From Paludibacterium yongneupense DSM 18731 (GTDB lineage: Bacteria > Pseudomonadota > Gammaproteobacteria > Burkholderiales > Chromobacteriaceae), in NCBI RefSeq assembly GCF_000422925.1, contig NZ_AUGZ01000009.1:62001-126000 (forward strand): 64,000 bases of DNA. Reading direction: 5' to 3'. Made by a program: the position numbers and the translations under genes. The notes beneath the pieces were generated by a model. That model saw nothing but the letters and a program-made list of their open reading frames with translations. It did no database searches and was not told where the DNA came from. Shown here piece by piece: positions 31,143-39,506 of this stretch; the first letter of the stretch is position 1, and the number at the start of each line of letters is the position of its first letter.

Positions 31143-32459
31143 CTAGTCCGGCTGCGCCTGTTGTGCTGTGCGGTGACGGAAATATTTTGCGAGCGCGAGC
31201 GCGAGCCAGCGTTTCAGATCGTTTTTGCCGGCTTCGTGATAACGTGCATACCATCCCGCCGCCCGCGTCTCGAAGCAATGCAAGATGTCGGGGTCGAAAT
31301 GCCGGCCGTCCTGCGCACGCATCATTTCGAGCGAGCGCTCGAGGCTGTACGGCTCTTTATATGGGCGGCGCGAGGTCAGCGCATCGAAGACGTCGACAAT
31401 GGCGAACAGGCGCGCGTTGAACGGGATCTGCTCGCCTGCCAGTCCCTGCGGGTAGCCCGAGCCGTCGTAGCGCTCGTGATGGTTGCCGACCACGTCGCGA
31501 GCGATGTCCAGCCATTTCACTTCCGCGATGATTTCCAGCCCTATCCCGACGTGGGTCTTCATGATGGCAAACTCCTCTGCTTCCAGCGGCCCCTGTTTCA
31601 GAAGGATGCGGTCGCTGATGCCGATTTTGCCGACATCATGCAGAAAAGCCCCCGCCATCAAGGCGATGATATCGTTTGCCGGGCGGTGCAAGGCCTCGGC
31701 CAGTGCCACGCAATACAGCGTGACCCGGTAGTTGTGACTGTCTGTGTCGGAATCGCGTTTGGCGATGGCATTGCCCAGTACGCGCATCAGTTCGACGTTG
31801 CTCGACAGCAGGGTATGGGTCAGCCGCAGCGTGTCGCGGTTGAGGCCGACGATGATCGGGTAGAGCGCGAGACTGCTCAGCGTGCAGACCAGAAGCACGC
31901 CAAGCAGGATGTCGCGAATGCGGGTGCTCATCGCTCCGGCGGTCTGTGCCGCCACCGGGTATATGCCTTCGAAGTAGCCGTAGAGCCGGCCGTGCGCATC
32001 GCTCAACGGCAGTTGCGAAATCACGTAAATGCGCCCCCCAAGATGCAGTGCACGATGCACGCGCCGCGCGAGCGGAGGCGAGGCCGCGCGCAGGTCTTCC
32101 GTGGCCGCGCGCAGGGCCGGGTCTGCCACGCGCCATCGTTCGACCCGCAGCCGGCGTCCGGTGTCGAAAAACAGGACCCCCACAAAACCGGTGCGTTCGA
32201 GCAGCAGATCGAGGCGGGCCGTCAGTCGCTCGGGCTGCGTCAACAAGTCGGCGGCGCTGGCCTGCTGGACATCGTTTATGGCCTGCGTCGATAGCGTCGT
32301 GACGTACTGGTCCATTTGTCGCAATTCGAGCCAGTAGGCGGCTCCTCCGAACATCAGGGACAACAACAGCCAAGCCGGAATCAGGCGTACGAGTACGGTG
32401 CGATGGATAGATACGCGATGGGAGTTAAGCAGTGAATCAAGATAATGGTAGGAGATCAA
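31143..32459 (-). CDS. Membrane-bound HD-GYP c-di-GMP phosphodiesterase
   Basis: This 438-residue protein has a membrane helix at about 25-45, a periplasmic sensor region of about 150 residues, a second helix at about 185-205 and a cytoplasmic HD-GYP domain. The domain has HDVGKIGISDRIL, HHERYDGSGYPQGL and DVFDALTSRRPY, all catalytic groups intact. The start is an unusual TTG, supported by GAGGGAT 7-8 nt upstream and the absence of any ATG before the first helix. It lies 107 nt downstream of the cupredoxin gene on the same strand. The ligand of the periplasmic part is unknown. Confidence 0.87.
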   Translation of the reverse strand: MISYHYLDSLLNSHRVSIHRTVLVRLIPAWLLLSLMFGGAAYWLELRQMDQYVTTLSTQAINDVQQASAADLLTQPERLTARLDLLLERTGFVGVLFFDTGRRLRVERWRVADPALRAATEDLRAASPPLARRVHRALHLGGRIYVISQLPLSDAHGRLYGYFEGIYPVAAQTAGAMSTRIRDILLGVLLVCTLSSLALYPIIVGLNRDTLRLTHTLLSSNVELMRVLGNAIAKRDSDTDSHNYRVTLYCVALAEALHRPANDIIALMAGAFLHDVGKIGISDRILLKQGPLEAEEFAIMKTHVGIGLEIIAEVKWLDIARDVVGNHHERYDGSGYPQGLAGEQIPFNARLFAIVDVFDALTSRRPYKEPYSLERSLEMMRAQDGRHFDPDILHCFETRAAGWYARYHEAGKNDLKRWLALALAKYFRHRTAQQAQPD

Positions 32460-32566
32460 TGGGCTATCCCTCGATCCTGGAGCCGGGCGGCAACGCTGCC
32501 TCGCCCGTGGCTTGCAGTTGGTACTGCGATCCGCCGGGATAAAGGCTGCCCGGCGGCAAGCGCAGG

Positions 32567-33028
32567 CTATGGCTGTATGGTCAGCCGCAGAAACATGCCG
32601 GCCTGATAGTGTCCTGGAACGTTGCAGGCGAAAATCAGGGTGCGCTCGCGCAGTTTGGTGAATTTCCAGATCAACTGGCGGGTTTCGCCCGGCTTGAGTG
32701 CAATCACGTTGGGATCGTCATGCACCATACCGGGCATTTGCCGCATCATTGCGGCATGCTCGCGCTGCCCGGCGGCATCGTCGATGCCGAATTCATGGGC
32801 GATCCGGCCCGAGTTGTGAACCACGAACTTGACGACATCGCCCTGGCGGATGTCGCGCGAGTCGAAGACCAGCTTCATCGCATCGTTAGCGTCGACATGG
32901 ATGGTGCGGGTCACTTCGGATGGCGTACCCGGACTGCCGAACGCGAAGCGGGTGGCATGAGCGAAAGCGCTCGCTTGCGGCAGCAACCCGCCCAGCGCAA
33001 TCAGGGCGAGTGGCAAGAGTCTGTTCAT
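32567..33028 (-). CDS. Periplasmic cupredoxin-domain (type 1 copper) protein
   Basis: This 153-residue protein has a signal peptide (MNRLLPLALIALGGLLPQASAFA) and a single plastocyanin/azurin-like domain. The likely copper ligands are the His in RIAHEFGI and the Cys, His and Met in FACNVPGHYQAGM. Such small cupredoxins carry electrons or handle copper in the periplasm. GGAGA precedes the start. It is 62 nt downstream of the DegP-like gene in the same direction. No copper-resistance genes are adjacent. Confidence 0.87.
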   Translation of the reverse strand: MNRLLPLALIALGGLLPQASAFAHATRFAFGSPGTPSEVTRTIHVDANDAMKLVFDSRDIRQGDVVKFVVHNSGRIAHEFGIDDAAGQREHAAMMRQMPGMVHDDPNVIALKPGETRQLIWKFTKLRERTLIFACNVPGHYQAGMFLRLTIQP

Positions 33029-33090
33029 GGTGGCTCTCCGTATCGATGAAATCATGCTCCGTACAAGCAGAAACGGGGCCAGTGCCCCGC

Positions 33091-34575
33091 TCAGTTCACT
33101 TTCAGCGGGACGAACAGGGTCGCGTCCTGACGGCGGACCAGCAGCGCGACGCTGCCCCGGGCTTCGGTCAATGCTTTTTCGAAGCTCTTGATCGAAACGA
33201 TCTCGGTCTGATTGAGGCCGGCGATCACGTCGCCGCGCTGCAGGCCGGCACGTGCGGCGAGGCCTTGCGCTTTCTCCACCAGCAGACCGCCTCGCAGGCC
33301 GAGCTGGGCTCTCTGCTCTTGCGACAGTTCGGCCACCACCAGGCCGAGTTTGCCGAAACGGTAGCTCTGCGGGGCGTAGGGTTCGGTCTGAGGCGCTGCC
33401 GGCGCCGCTTCCTGGGCCAGTTCGCCCAGAGTGGCTTCCAGTGTCTTTTCGCTCCCTTTGCGCCAGACGTGCAGCTTGATGCGGGTGCCGGGCTGCAGCG
33501 CTCCTACCATCATCGGGAGATCTTTCGATCCTTCGACCTTGCGGTCGTTCAGGCGCAGGATGATATCGCCCGGTTCGAGGCCGGCGCGGGCTGCCGGACC
33601 GTTGGGCTCGACGCGGACCACCAGTGCGCCGCGTGCTTCTCCGAGGCCGAAGGACTGCGCAAGCTCCTGTGTCAGCTCCTGGATGTTGACCCCGAGCTGG
33701 CCGCGGCTGACTTTGCCCTTGGCCTTGATCTGATCCGCCACGTTGATCGCCAGGTCGATCGGAATGGCAAAGGAAATGCCCATGAACCCCCCCGACCGGC
33801 TGTAGATCTGCGAATTGATGCCGACGACTTCTCCCTTCAGGTTGAACAGCGGACCGCCCGAGTTGCCGGGGTTGATCGCGACGTCGGTCTGAATGAAGGG
33901 GACGTAGTTTTCGTCGGGCAGGCTGCGGCCCTTGGCCGAGACAATGCCCGCCGTCACCGAGTTCTCGAAGCCGAATGGGGCGCCGATAGCGGCAACCCAT
34001 TCGCCGACTTTGAGCTGGCCCGGACTGCCGATCTTGACCACTGGCAGGTTCGCGCCATCGACCTTGAGCAGGGCGACGTCGGTACGCTTGTCCAGGCCGA
34101 CCAGGCGCGCGTTCATTTCGCGTTTGTCGGTCAGCATGACTTTGATCTGACTGCTGCTGCTGACGACATGGGCGTTGGTCAGAATGTAGCCATCCTGGCT
34201 GAGGATGAAACCCGAGCCGAACGATACGGAATCGGGGGACGGCTGCTCCTGCGGCGTCTGCTGCTGCGGATTGGGCATGAAGCGGCGGAAGAAGTCGTAG
34301 AAGGGGTCGTCTTCGGGGACCGGCAGCGTCGTATCGCTGTCGGATTGGGCGCCATCCGGGCGGTTGGCCTGTATGTTGACCACAGCCGGTCCTTCGCGCT
34401 CGACCAGTTGCGTGAAGTCCGGCAACAGCATGGCGACCTTGCCGTCCTGCTGGGCGGGAATGGCGACCGTCTGGGGCGCCGTATCCTTGCGTAGCAGTTT
34501 TTCCACCTTGTCGCAGCCGGAGAGTACCGAGATGGCAAAGGTGGCCGCCAATAGTGGGCGCAGGCTGGGAGTCAC
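33091..34575 (-). CDS. HtrA/DegP-family periplasmic serine protease, lipoprotein-like
   Basis: The 494-residue Do-type protease has a trypsin-like domain with catalytic His in TNAHVVSSS, Asp in KRTDVALLKV and Ser in NPGNSGGPLFN, followed by two PDZ domains (about 290-380 and 405-490). It degrades or refolds misfolded envelope proteins. The N-terminus ends in a lipobox-like LSGC (FAISVLSGCDK), so it may be membrane anchored, unlike soluble DegP. The start is GTG with AAAGGA upstream. No ATG is available before the signal sequence. It lies between nth and the cupredoxin gene. Confidence 0.92.
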   Translation of the reverse strand: MTPSLRPLLAATFAISVLSGCDKVEKLLRKDTAPQTVAIPAQQDGKVAMLLPDFTQLVEREGPAVVNIQANRPDGAQSDSDTTLPVPEDDPFYDFFRRFMPNPQQQTPQEQPSPDSVSFGSGFILSQDGYILTNAHVVSSSSQIKVMLTDKREMNARLVGLDKRTDVALLKVDGANLPVVKIGSPGQLKVGEWVAAIGAPFGFENSVTAGIVSAKGRSLPDENYVPFIQTDVAINPGNSGGPLFNLKGEVVGINSQIYSRSGGFMGISFAIPIDLAINVADQIKAKGKVSRGQLGVNIQELTQELAQSFGLGEARGALVVRVEPNGPAARAGLEPGDIILRLNDRKVEGSKDLPMMVGALQPGTRIKLHVWRKGSEKTLEATLGELAQEAAPAAPQTEPYAPQSYRFGKLGLVVAELSQEQRAQLGLRGGLLVEKAQGLAARAGLQRGDVIAGLNQTEIVSIKSFEKALTEARGSVALLVRRQDATLFVPLKVN

Positions 34576-34681
34576 TGATCAATCCTTTTTCCGCGGGGTT
34601 CAGGCATGATGCTCGGGGCGGAGCCCGTTTTTTTCAAGACTGGCGCTCCATCCGTCGACTACCTTGTCAGGTATGGATACA

Positions 34682-35314
34682 TCATACCGGTTTTGCGGGA
34701 TATTCGCAGAGATCGACGATCAGGCAGCGGCTGCATTCGGGTTTGCGCGCCTTGCAGATGTAGCGCCCGTGCAGGATCAGCCAGTGGTGGGCGTCGACGC
34801 GGAATTCGGGCGGCACCACGCGCATCAGTTTTTTTTCGACGGCGAGGACATCCTTTCCCGGCGCGATTCCCGTGCGATTGGCGACGCGGAAAATATGAGT
34901 GTCGACGGCGATTGTCGGCTGGCCGTAAGCGGTGTTGAGTACGACATTGGCGGTTTTTCTACCGACTCCCGGCAGCGCTTCCAGCGCCTCCCGGGTAGAC
35001 GGCACCTCGCCATGGTGTCGTTCGAGCAGCAGATGGCAGGTGGCCATGACGTTTTTCGCTTTGGTGCGGAACAGGCCGATGGTCCTGATATGCTCGATGA
35101 CCGCTTCTTCGCCCAGGCGCAGCATGGCTTGCGGCGTTGGCGCGAGCTGGAACAGCAGCCGGGTGGCCTTGTTCACGCTGACATCGGTCGCTTGCGCCGA
35201 TAGCATGACCGCGATCAGCAACTCGAAGGGCGACTGATACTCCAGTTCGGTGCGCGGCTGCGGCGTGTCGGCGCGCAAGCGGCTGAAAATTTCCTGACGT
35301 TGCGCGGCATTCAT
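34682..35314 (-). CDS. nth: Endonuclease III
   Basis: The 210-residue DNA glycosylase/AP lyase removes oxidised pyrimidines. It has the helix-hairpin-helix LPGVGRKTANVVL with the catalytic Lys, the Asp in VDTHIFRVANR and the C-terminal [4Fe-4S] motif C-x6-C-x2-C-x5-C (CKARKPECSRCLIVDLC). It starts 7 nt after the rsxB stop, so the two are probably co-transcribed. Confidence 0.97.
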   Translation of the reverse strand: MNAAQRQEIFSRLRADTPQPRTELEYQSPFELLIAVMLSAQATDVSVNKATRLLFQLAPTPQAMLRLGEEAVIEHIRTIGLFRTKAKNVMATCHLLLERHHGEVPSTREALEALPGVGRKTANVVLNTAYGQPTIAVDTHIFRVANRTGIAPGKDVLAVEKKLMRVVPPEFRVDAHHWLILHGRYICKARKPECSRCLIVDLCEYPAKPV

Positions 35315-35321
35315 CGTGACA

Positions 35322-36182
35322 TCAACCCCGGCCGCCCTGTTTCTGACGCGCGAGCGCCATGGCCGCCTTGATGACGGCTTCGTGCCTTTGCTCCGGCGTC
35401 AGGTCTGCCGACAGCGCCTCGCGCTGTTTGCGTGCACGGTCCATCGCCGCCTGGATCAGCGCATTGCGCTGCTGCGCTTGCTTCGCTTCGGGCGCGTCCG
35501 TTCCAGTCGGGGACGCGCTTTGTTTTCTGGGCTCGGTCAAGGCCTGTCTCCTGTTCTCTTCGTCGCTGCCGGCGGGGTGGGCACGTGCGCGGGCGGCACG
35601 CTCTGCGAGCCTCCGCGCTTTTTCGTTACGCTCGCGTTCCAGCCGGAACAGGTGGAAGCGGTGGCGCTGCCGTGCGTGGTCGCCACGCTCGCACGCCGCC
35701 GCGTTGAGCTCATCGTCGGCCGCCAGATCGAAAGGCGGTTCGGCTACGTTTTCCATCCGGATGCAATCGACCGGACAGGGGGCGACGCACAGTTCGCACC
35801 CCGTGCATTCGTCGCTGATGATGGTGTGCATCAGCTTTGCCGCGCCAAGAATGGCATCGACCGGGCAGGCCTGGATGCAGAGGGTACAGCCGATGCAGTC
35901 GTTTTCATCGATGACGGCGACGGCGAGCGGCTTGTGCGCCGCCAGCTCCGGTGCGAGCGGGATCGTGTCGCGCCCGGCGATGCGGGCCAGGCGTCGTATG
36001 CCTGCTTCGCCCCCTGGCGGACAGCGGTTGATGTCGGCTTCGCCTGCCGCCATCGCCTCGGCATAGGGGCGACAACCGGCGAAGCCGCATTGCCGGCATT
36101 GAGTTTGCGGCAGGACGGCATCGAGCCGGTCGGCCATCGCGGACGCTTGGGTCGACGCTATGGGACGCTGCAAATGTGTCAT
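35322..36182 (-). CDS. rsxB: RsxB/RnfB-like iron-sulfur protein, soluble form
   Basis: The 286-residue ferredoxin-like protein has the RnfB cluster motif [16 protein letters not shown] with a later Cys in INRCPPGG, then two [4Fe-4S] motifs, [16 protein letters not shown] and [16 protein letters not shown]. RnfB proteins normally start with a membrane helix; here the ATG at 36182 leads directly into the cluster domain and no hydrophobic anchor is seen. The C-terminal third (about 195-286) is a charged Ala/Arg/Glu/Gln-rich extension. No other rsx/rnf genes are nearby. It is followed by nth, as in the gammaproteobacterial rsx-nth order. Its partner is unknown. Confidence 0.85.
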   Translation of the reverse strand: MTHLQRPIASTQASAMADRLDAVLPQTQCRQCGFAGCRPYAEAMAAGEADINRCPPGGEAGIRRLARIAGRDTIPLAPELAAHKPLAVAVIDENDCIGCTLCIQACPVDAILGAAKLMHTIISDECTGCELCVAPCPVDCIRMENVAEPPFDLAADDELNAAACERGDHARQRHRFHLFRLERERNEKARRLAERAARARAHPAGSDEENRRQALTEPRKQSASPTGTDAPEAKQAQQRNALIQAAMDRARKQREALSADLTPEQRHEAVIKAAMALARQKQGGRG

Positions 36183-36443
36183 ATCCTGGCTGCGCTGTCT
36201 GAAAGCGGCAATTATCGGGCTTCGTCGTCTCCCGTACAACCATGTTGCGGCAGAGGGCGATTCGCCGCGCCGCAGTGCGCCGCGGACGGTCTGGCGGAAA
36301 CCCGGCCGGTTCGTGCAAAGTATAGTCCGAATCCTTCCCGCTCCGTGCTCGGATCGCCGCTCGCGGCGTGCCGGCGTTTGCGGTAACATCGACCCCGTTC
36401 AGGGGTGCGCGCCGCGCGCCGCCATTCTATCGCAGACGCATTC

Positions 36444-37484
36444 ATGACGACCGCCAAGCCGCCTTCCTCCCGCACGGGCAAGATCACCATCCGCGATGTC
36501 GCATGCGATGCGGGCGTGTCCAAGACGAGTATCTCGCGCTACCTCGGCGGCGAGCTGAGCGCCTTGTCCGACCGTACCCGCGAACGCATCGAGCAGTCCA
36601 TCGCCCGACTCGGCTACCGTCCCAGCCAGATGGCGCGCGCTCTCAAGGCCGGGCGGACGCGGCTGATCGGCATGCTGGTGGCGGACGTGCTCAATCCCTA
36701 TTCGGTCGCTGTGCTGCATGGCGCCGAAGCGCTGTGCCGCGCGCGCGGCTATACCCTGGTCTTGTGCAATACCGGCAATGACGATGCGTGCGAAAACCTG
36801 TCGCTGCAGGCGCTTCGTTCGTACAACGTGGAAGGCCTGATCGTGCACACCCTGGGCACGGCGTCGCCGTTGCTGGCCGAAATCGTCGCCGGCGGCTTGC
36901 CCGTGGTGCTGGTGGACCGGCGCCTGCGCGGCATCGAGGCCGATCTGGTCGGCCTGGACAATGCGGCGGCCACGGCCGTGGCCGCCCGTCATCTTGTGCA
37001 AGGCGGCTTCTCCGATATCGCCTGGGTCAGCGAGAGCGTGCAGGGTGTCAGTTCGCGCGAGGACAGGCATGCCGCCTTCCTGTCCGAGCTCGCGGCCCAG
37101 CCGGCGGCGCGGGGCAGAGTCATAGAGCTGCCGCATCTGGAAGATAACGTCGCGCTGGACACGGCCTTGCGGGCATTTGCCGGCGATGGTTCCGGTCAGC
37201 GCAAGGCCCTGCTGGCTGCGAGCGGCGTGGTGACCCTGCAACTGGTGCTGGCCATGCGCCGTTTGGGGCTGGCGCTACCTGATGATCTTGGATTGCTCGG
37301 TTTCGACGAATTGCCGTGGGCCAGCGTGGCCGGTCCCGGCATCAGCACCCTGGCCCAACCGACTGATGCCATCGGGCATGCCGCCATGTCCTGCTTGTTC
37401 GAGCGCATCGCGGGTGACCGTCAGCCGCCGCGTGAAATCCTGTTCCCCGGCCATTTGATCGCGCGAGGTTCAACCGCCATTTGA
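36444..37484 (+). CDS. ptxS: LacI-family transcriptional repressor of 2-ketogluconate genes (PtxS-like)
   Basis: The 346-residue regulator has an N-terminal LacI helix-turn-helix (ITIRDVACDAGVSKTSISRY, about 14-33) with hinge helix (PSQMARALKAGRT) and a periplasmic-binding-protein-like sugar-sensing domain. It is directly upstream of kguE-kguK-kguT-kguD in the same order as in Pseudomonas, where PtxS represses these genes and responds to 2-ketogluconate. Two identical palindromic operators lie just downstream of this gene. The start at 36444 is chosen because the family N-terminus begins there. Gene name is by synteny and family. Confidence 0.85.
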   Translation: MTTAKPPSSRTGKITIRDVACDAGVSKTSISRYLGGELSALSDRTRERIEQSIARLGYRPSQMARALKAGRTRLIGMLVADVLNPYSVAVLHGAEALCRARGYTLVLCNTGNDDACENLSLQALRSYNVEGLIVHTLGTASPLLAEIVAGGLPVVLVDRRLRGIEADLVGLDNAAATAVAARHLVQGGFSDIAWVSESVQGVSSREDRHAAFLSELAAQPAARGRVIELPHLEDNVALDTALRAFAGDGSGQRKALLAASGVVTLQLVLAMRRLGLALPDDLGLLGFDELPWASVAGPGISTLAQPTDAIGHAAMSCLFERIAGDRQPPREILFPGHLIARGSTAI

Positions 37485-37560
37485 TTTTAGACAAGGCGGG
37501 CGTGCGCTTCCTGCTCGAATATGAGGCATCGCCGTTTGCAGCGGCTTTGTTTTTGTGCAT

Positions 37561-37580
37561 AAATGGTACCGGTACCATTT
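37561..37580. promoter_or_regulatory. Operator 1 of the 2-ketogluconate operon (PtxS-like box)
   Basis: A perfect 20-bp palindrome with core TGGTACCGGTACCA lies just upstream of the -35 box of the kgu promoter. It is identical to operator 2. The centre ACCGGT flanked by TG and CA keeps the layout of the Pseudomonas PtxS box TGAAACCGGTTTCA. Confidence 0.82.
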
Positions 37581-37593
37581 TGTTTTTATGGCG

Positions 37594-37622
37594 TGGACAT
37601 GTCAAATGAAAGCGCTTATATG
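37594..37622 (+). promoter_or_regulatory. Probable sigma-70 promoter of the kgu operon
   Basis: TGGACA (five of six) and TATATG (four of six) are separated by 17 nt. The start site would be near 37629, placing operator 1 at about -59 and operator 2 at about +74. Confidence 0.55.
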
Positions 37623-37692
37623 CTGTAGTCTTTTGTATTGTATCGGTATTGAATTGCATCGGGCTTGCGGGGGGCGCAATCGTCTGATGCAA

Positions 37693-37712
37693 AAATGGTA
37701 CCGGTACCATTT
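37693..37712. promoter_or_regulatory. Operator 2 of the 2-ketogluconate operon (PtxS-like box)
   Basis: This is the same 20-bp palindrome as operator 1, centred 132 bp away. It ends 2 nt before the GAGGAG ribosome site of kguE. This spacing suits repression by DNA looping. Confidence 0.82.
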
Positions 37713-37729
37713 GCGAGGAGCAGAGAGTT

Positions 37730-38494
37730 GTGACTATTCCGGTATATGTGGTGATGTCGGCCTATGGCGCCGAACGGGTGCGCCAGAGCGGGCAGAGCGC
37801 CTTCATCGGCCTGGCCGCGGGCGCTGGCGCGGACGGTGTCGAAATTCGGCGGGAACTGTTCGATGGGGCGTCGCGCCCGCTGACGTTCTTGCGCGAGCAA
37901 TTGCGCAATCACGCCTTGCAGGCGGTTTATTCCGCACCCGAGGCCGTGTTCCTGCCGGATGCGACGCTGGCGCACGAGGCACTGCGGCTGGCCTTGTCCG
38001 AGGCCGAAACGCTGGGTGCGCGCCATCTTAAATTCTCGCTCGGCCATTACGCGCCGGAGTCGCCGCTGCAGCCGCTGGCGGACGCACTGGCCGGCCACCC
38101 GGTGCGACTGCTGGTGGAAAACGACCAGACGGCACACGGTGGCTCCATCGAACGGCTGCGCGCATTTTTCGATGCCAGCGCCGCCGCCGGCATCGGGGTC
38201 GGCATGACCTTCGATATCGGCAACTGGTACTGGTCGGGGCAGTCGCCGCTGGAGGCCGCTGCCGCGCTTGCCCCTTATGTCGAATACATCCATTGCAAGG
38301 GGGCGCAGCCCTCGCCTCGCGGCTGGAGGGCGACGGTGCCCGAAGCCGGCATCGGCGACTGGCGGGGCGTGCTCGCGCAACTGCCTTGCTCCGCCCCGCG
38401 CGGTCTCGAATTCCCCTTGCAGGGGGGGGATGCGTCCGGCTTGACGCGGCACTACGTATCCATGCTCGGAATCGAGGGGAATAGCCATGAATGA
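37730..38494 (+). CDS. kguE: 2-ketogluconate operon epimerase/isomerase-like protein
   Basis: The 254-residue protein is a xylose-isomerase-like TIM barrel (GADGVEIRRELF, HLKFSLGHYAP, LLVENDQ, TFDIGNWYW, VEYIHCKGA). In Pseudomonas the first gene of the kgu operon encodes such a protein, named an epimerase, whose exact reaction is not firmly shown. The start is GTG with GAGGAG 9 nt upstream; operator 2 lies just before it. Its stop overlaps the kguK start by 8 bp. Confidence 0.82.
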   Translation: MTIPVYVVMSAYGAERVRQSGQSAFIGLAAGAGADGVEIRRELFDGASRPLTFLREQLRNHALQAVYSAPEAVFLPDATLAHEALRLALSEAETLGARHLKFSLGHYAPESPLQPLADALAGHPVRLLVENDQTAHGGSIERLRAFFDASAAAGIGVGMTFDIGNWYWSGQSPLEAAAALAPYVEYIHCKGAQPSPRGWRATVPEAGIGDWRGVLAQLPCSAPRGLEFPLQGGDASGLTRHYVSMLGIEGNSHE

Positions 38495-39431
38495 AGCCGT
38501 CGATGTCATCACTTTCGGCGAGGCCATGGCGATGTTCATCGCCGACGAGGCTGGCGATGTGGCCGCGGTCGAGCACTTCACGCGCCGCATGGCCGGGGCG
38601 GAGACCAATTTTGCCGTCGGCCTCGCGCGCCTCGGACATCGCATCGGCTGGGTAAGCCGGCTCGGCGACGATTCGTTCGGCCGTTTCATTCGCTCGGTTC
38701 TGGCCCGCGAGGGGGTGGACAGCCGCCATGTCGCGCTCGACTGCGAGCATCCGACCGGTTTCCAGCTCAAGTCCAAGGCTGTGGCGGGCGAAGATCCTGC
38801 GGTCGAATATTTCCGGCGCGGCTCTGCCGCCAGCCACCTCGACCTCGCCGATTTCGACGAGGCCTACTTCGCTGCCGCTCGTCACCTGCATTGCACCGGC
38901 ATTGCGCCAGCCTTGTCGGCAACGACGCGACGTTTCAGCGAGCATGCGATGCAATTCATGCGCGGTGCAGGCAAGAGCGTTTCCTTCGACCCGAATCTGC
39001 GGCCTGCGCTCTGGCCATCGCGAGACGAGATGGTCGCGGGAATCAATTCGCTCGCGGCCATGGCCGACTGGGTTTTACCCGGCATTCAGGAAGGGCGCCT
39101 GCTGACCGGCTATCAGACGCCGGCCGATATCGCCGCTTTCTACCTTGACCTCGGCGCCAGTCTGGTCGTGATCAAGCTCGGGGCAGAGGGGGCCTATTTC
39201 CGTGACCGTACGGGCGAGGGGCGCGTGGCGGCGGTCAAGGTCGAGCGTGTCATCGATACCGTGGGCGCCGGCGACGGCTTCGCCGCCGGTGTCGTCAGTG
39301 CGCTGCTGGAGGGGTTGGATACTGAGGCCGCGGTGGCGCGCGGCAACCAGATCGGTGCATTTGCCATCCAGGTCATCGGGGATATGGATGGTTTGCCGAC
39401 CCGGGAGCAATTGGCCGTTGCGATGACCTGA
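38487..39431 (+). CDS. kguK: 2-ketogluconate kinase (PfkB family)
   Basis: The 314-residue ribokinase-like enzyme has the PfkB signature 1 region (MAGAETNFAVGLARLG, about 35-50) and signature 2 with the catalytic base D263 (DTVGAGDGFAAG). It would phosphorylate 2-ketogluconate at C6. The operon order supports this over 2-keto-3-deoxygluconate kinase, which it also resembles. It overlaps kguE by 8 bp and precedes kguT by 75 nt. Confidence 0.86.
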   Translation: MNEAVDVITFGEAMAMFIADEAGDVAAVEHFTRRMAGAETNFAVGLARLGHRIGWVSRLGDDSFGRFIRSVLAREGVDSRHVALDCEHPTGFQLKSKAVAGEDPAVEYFRRGSAASHLDLADFDEAYFAAARHLHCTGIAPALSATTRRFSEHAMQFMRGAGKSVSFDPNLRPALWPSRDEMVAGINSLAAMADWVLPGIQEGRLLTGYQTPADIAAFYLDLGASLVVIKLGAEGAYFRDRTGEGRVAAVKVERVIDTVGAGDGFAAGVVSALLEGLDTEAAVARGNQIGAFAIQVIGDMDGLPTREQLAVAMT

Positions 39432-39506
39432 GGCCATCGTTTTTAGCCGGCGCCACGGCCGTCGGCAACATCGTTGCACAACACACATCGATCGAGGAGT
39501 TGAGAG

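Noticed and set aside
34611-34634. Plus-strand terminator-like hairpin with T-run in the nth-degP gap
   Set aside because: No plus-strand gene is upstream, the stem is only about 4 bp, and the neighbouring genes run the other way.
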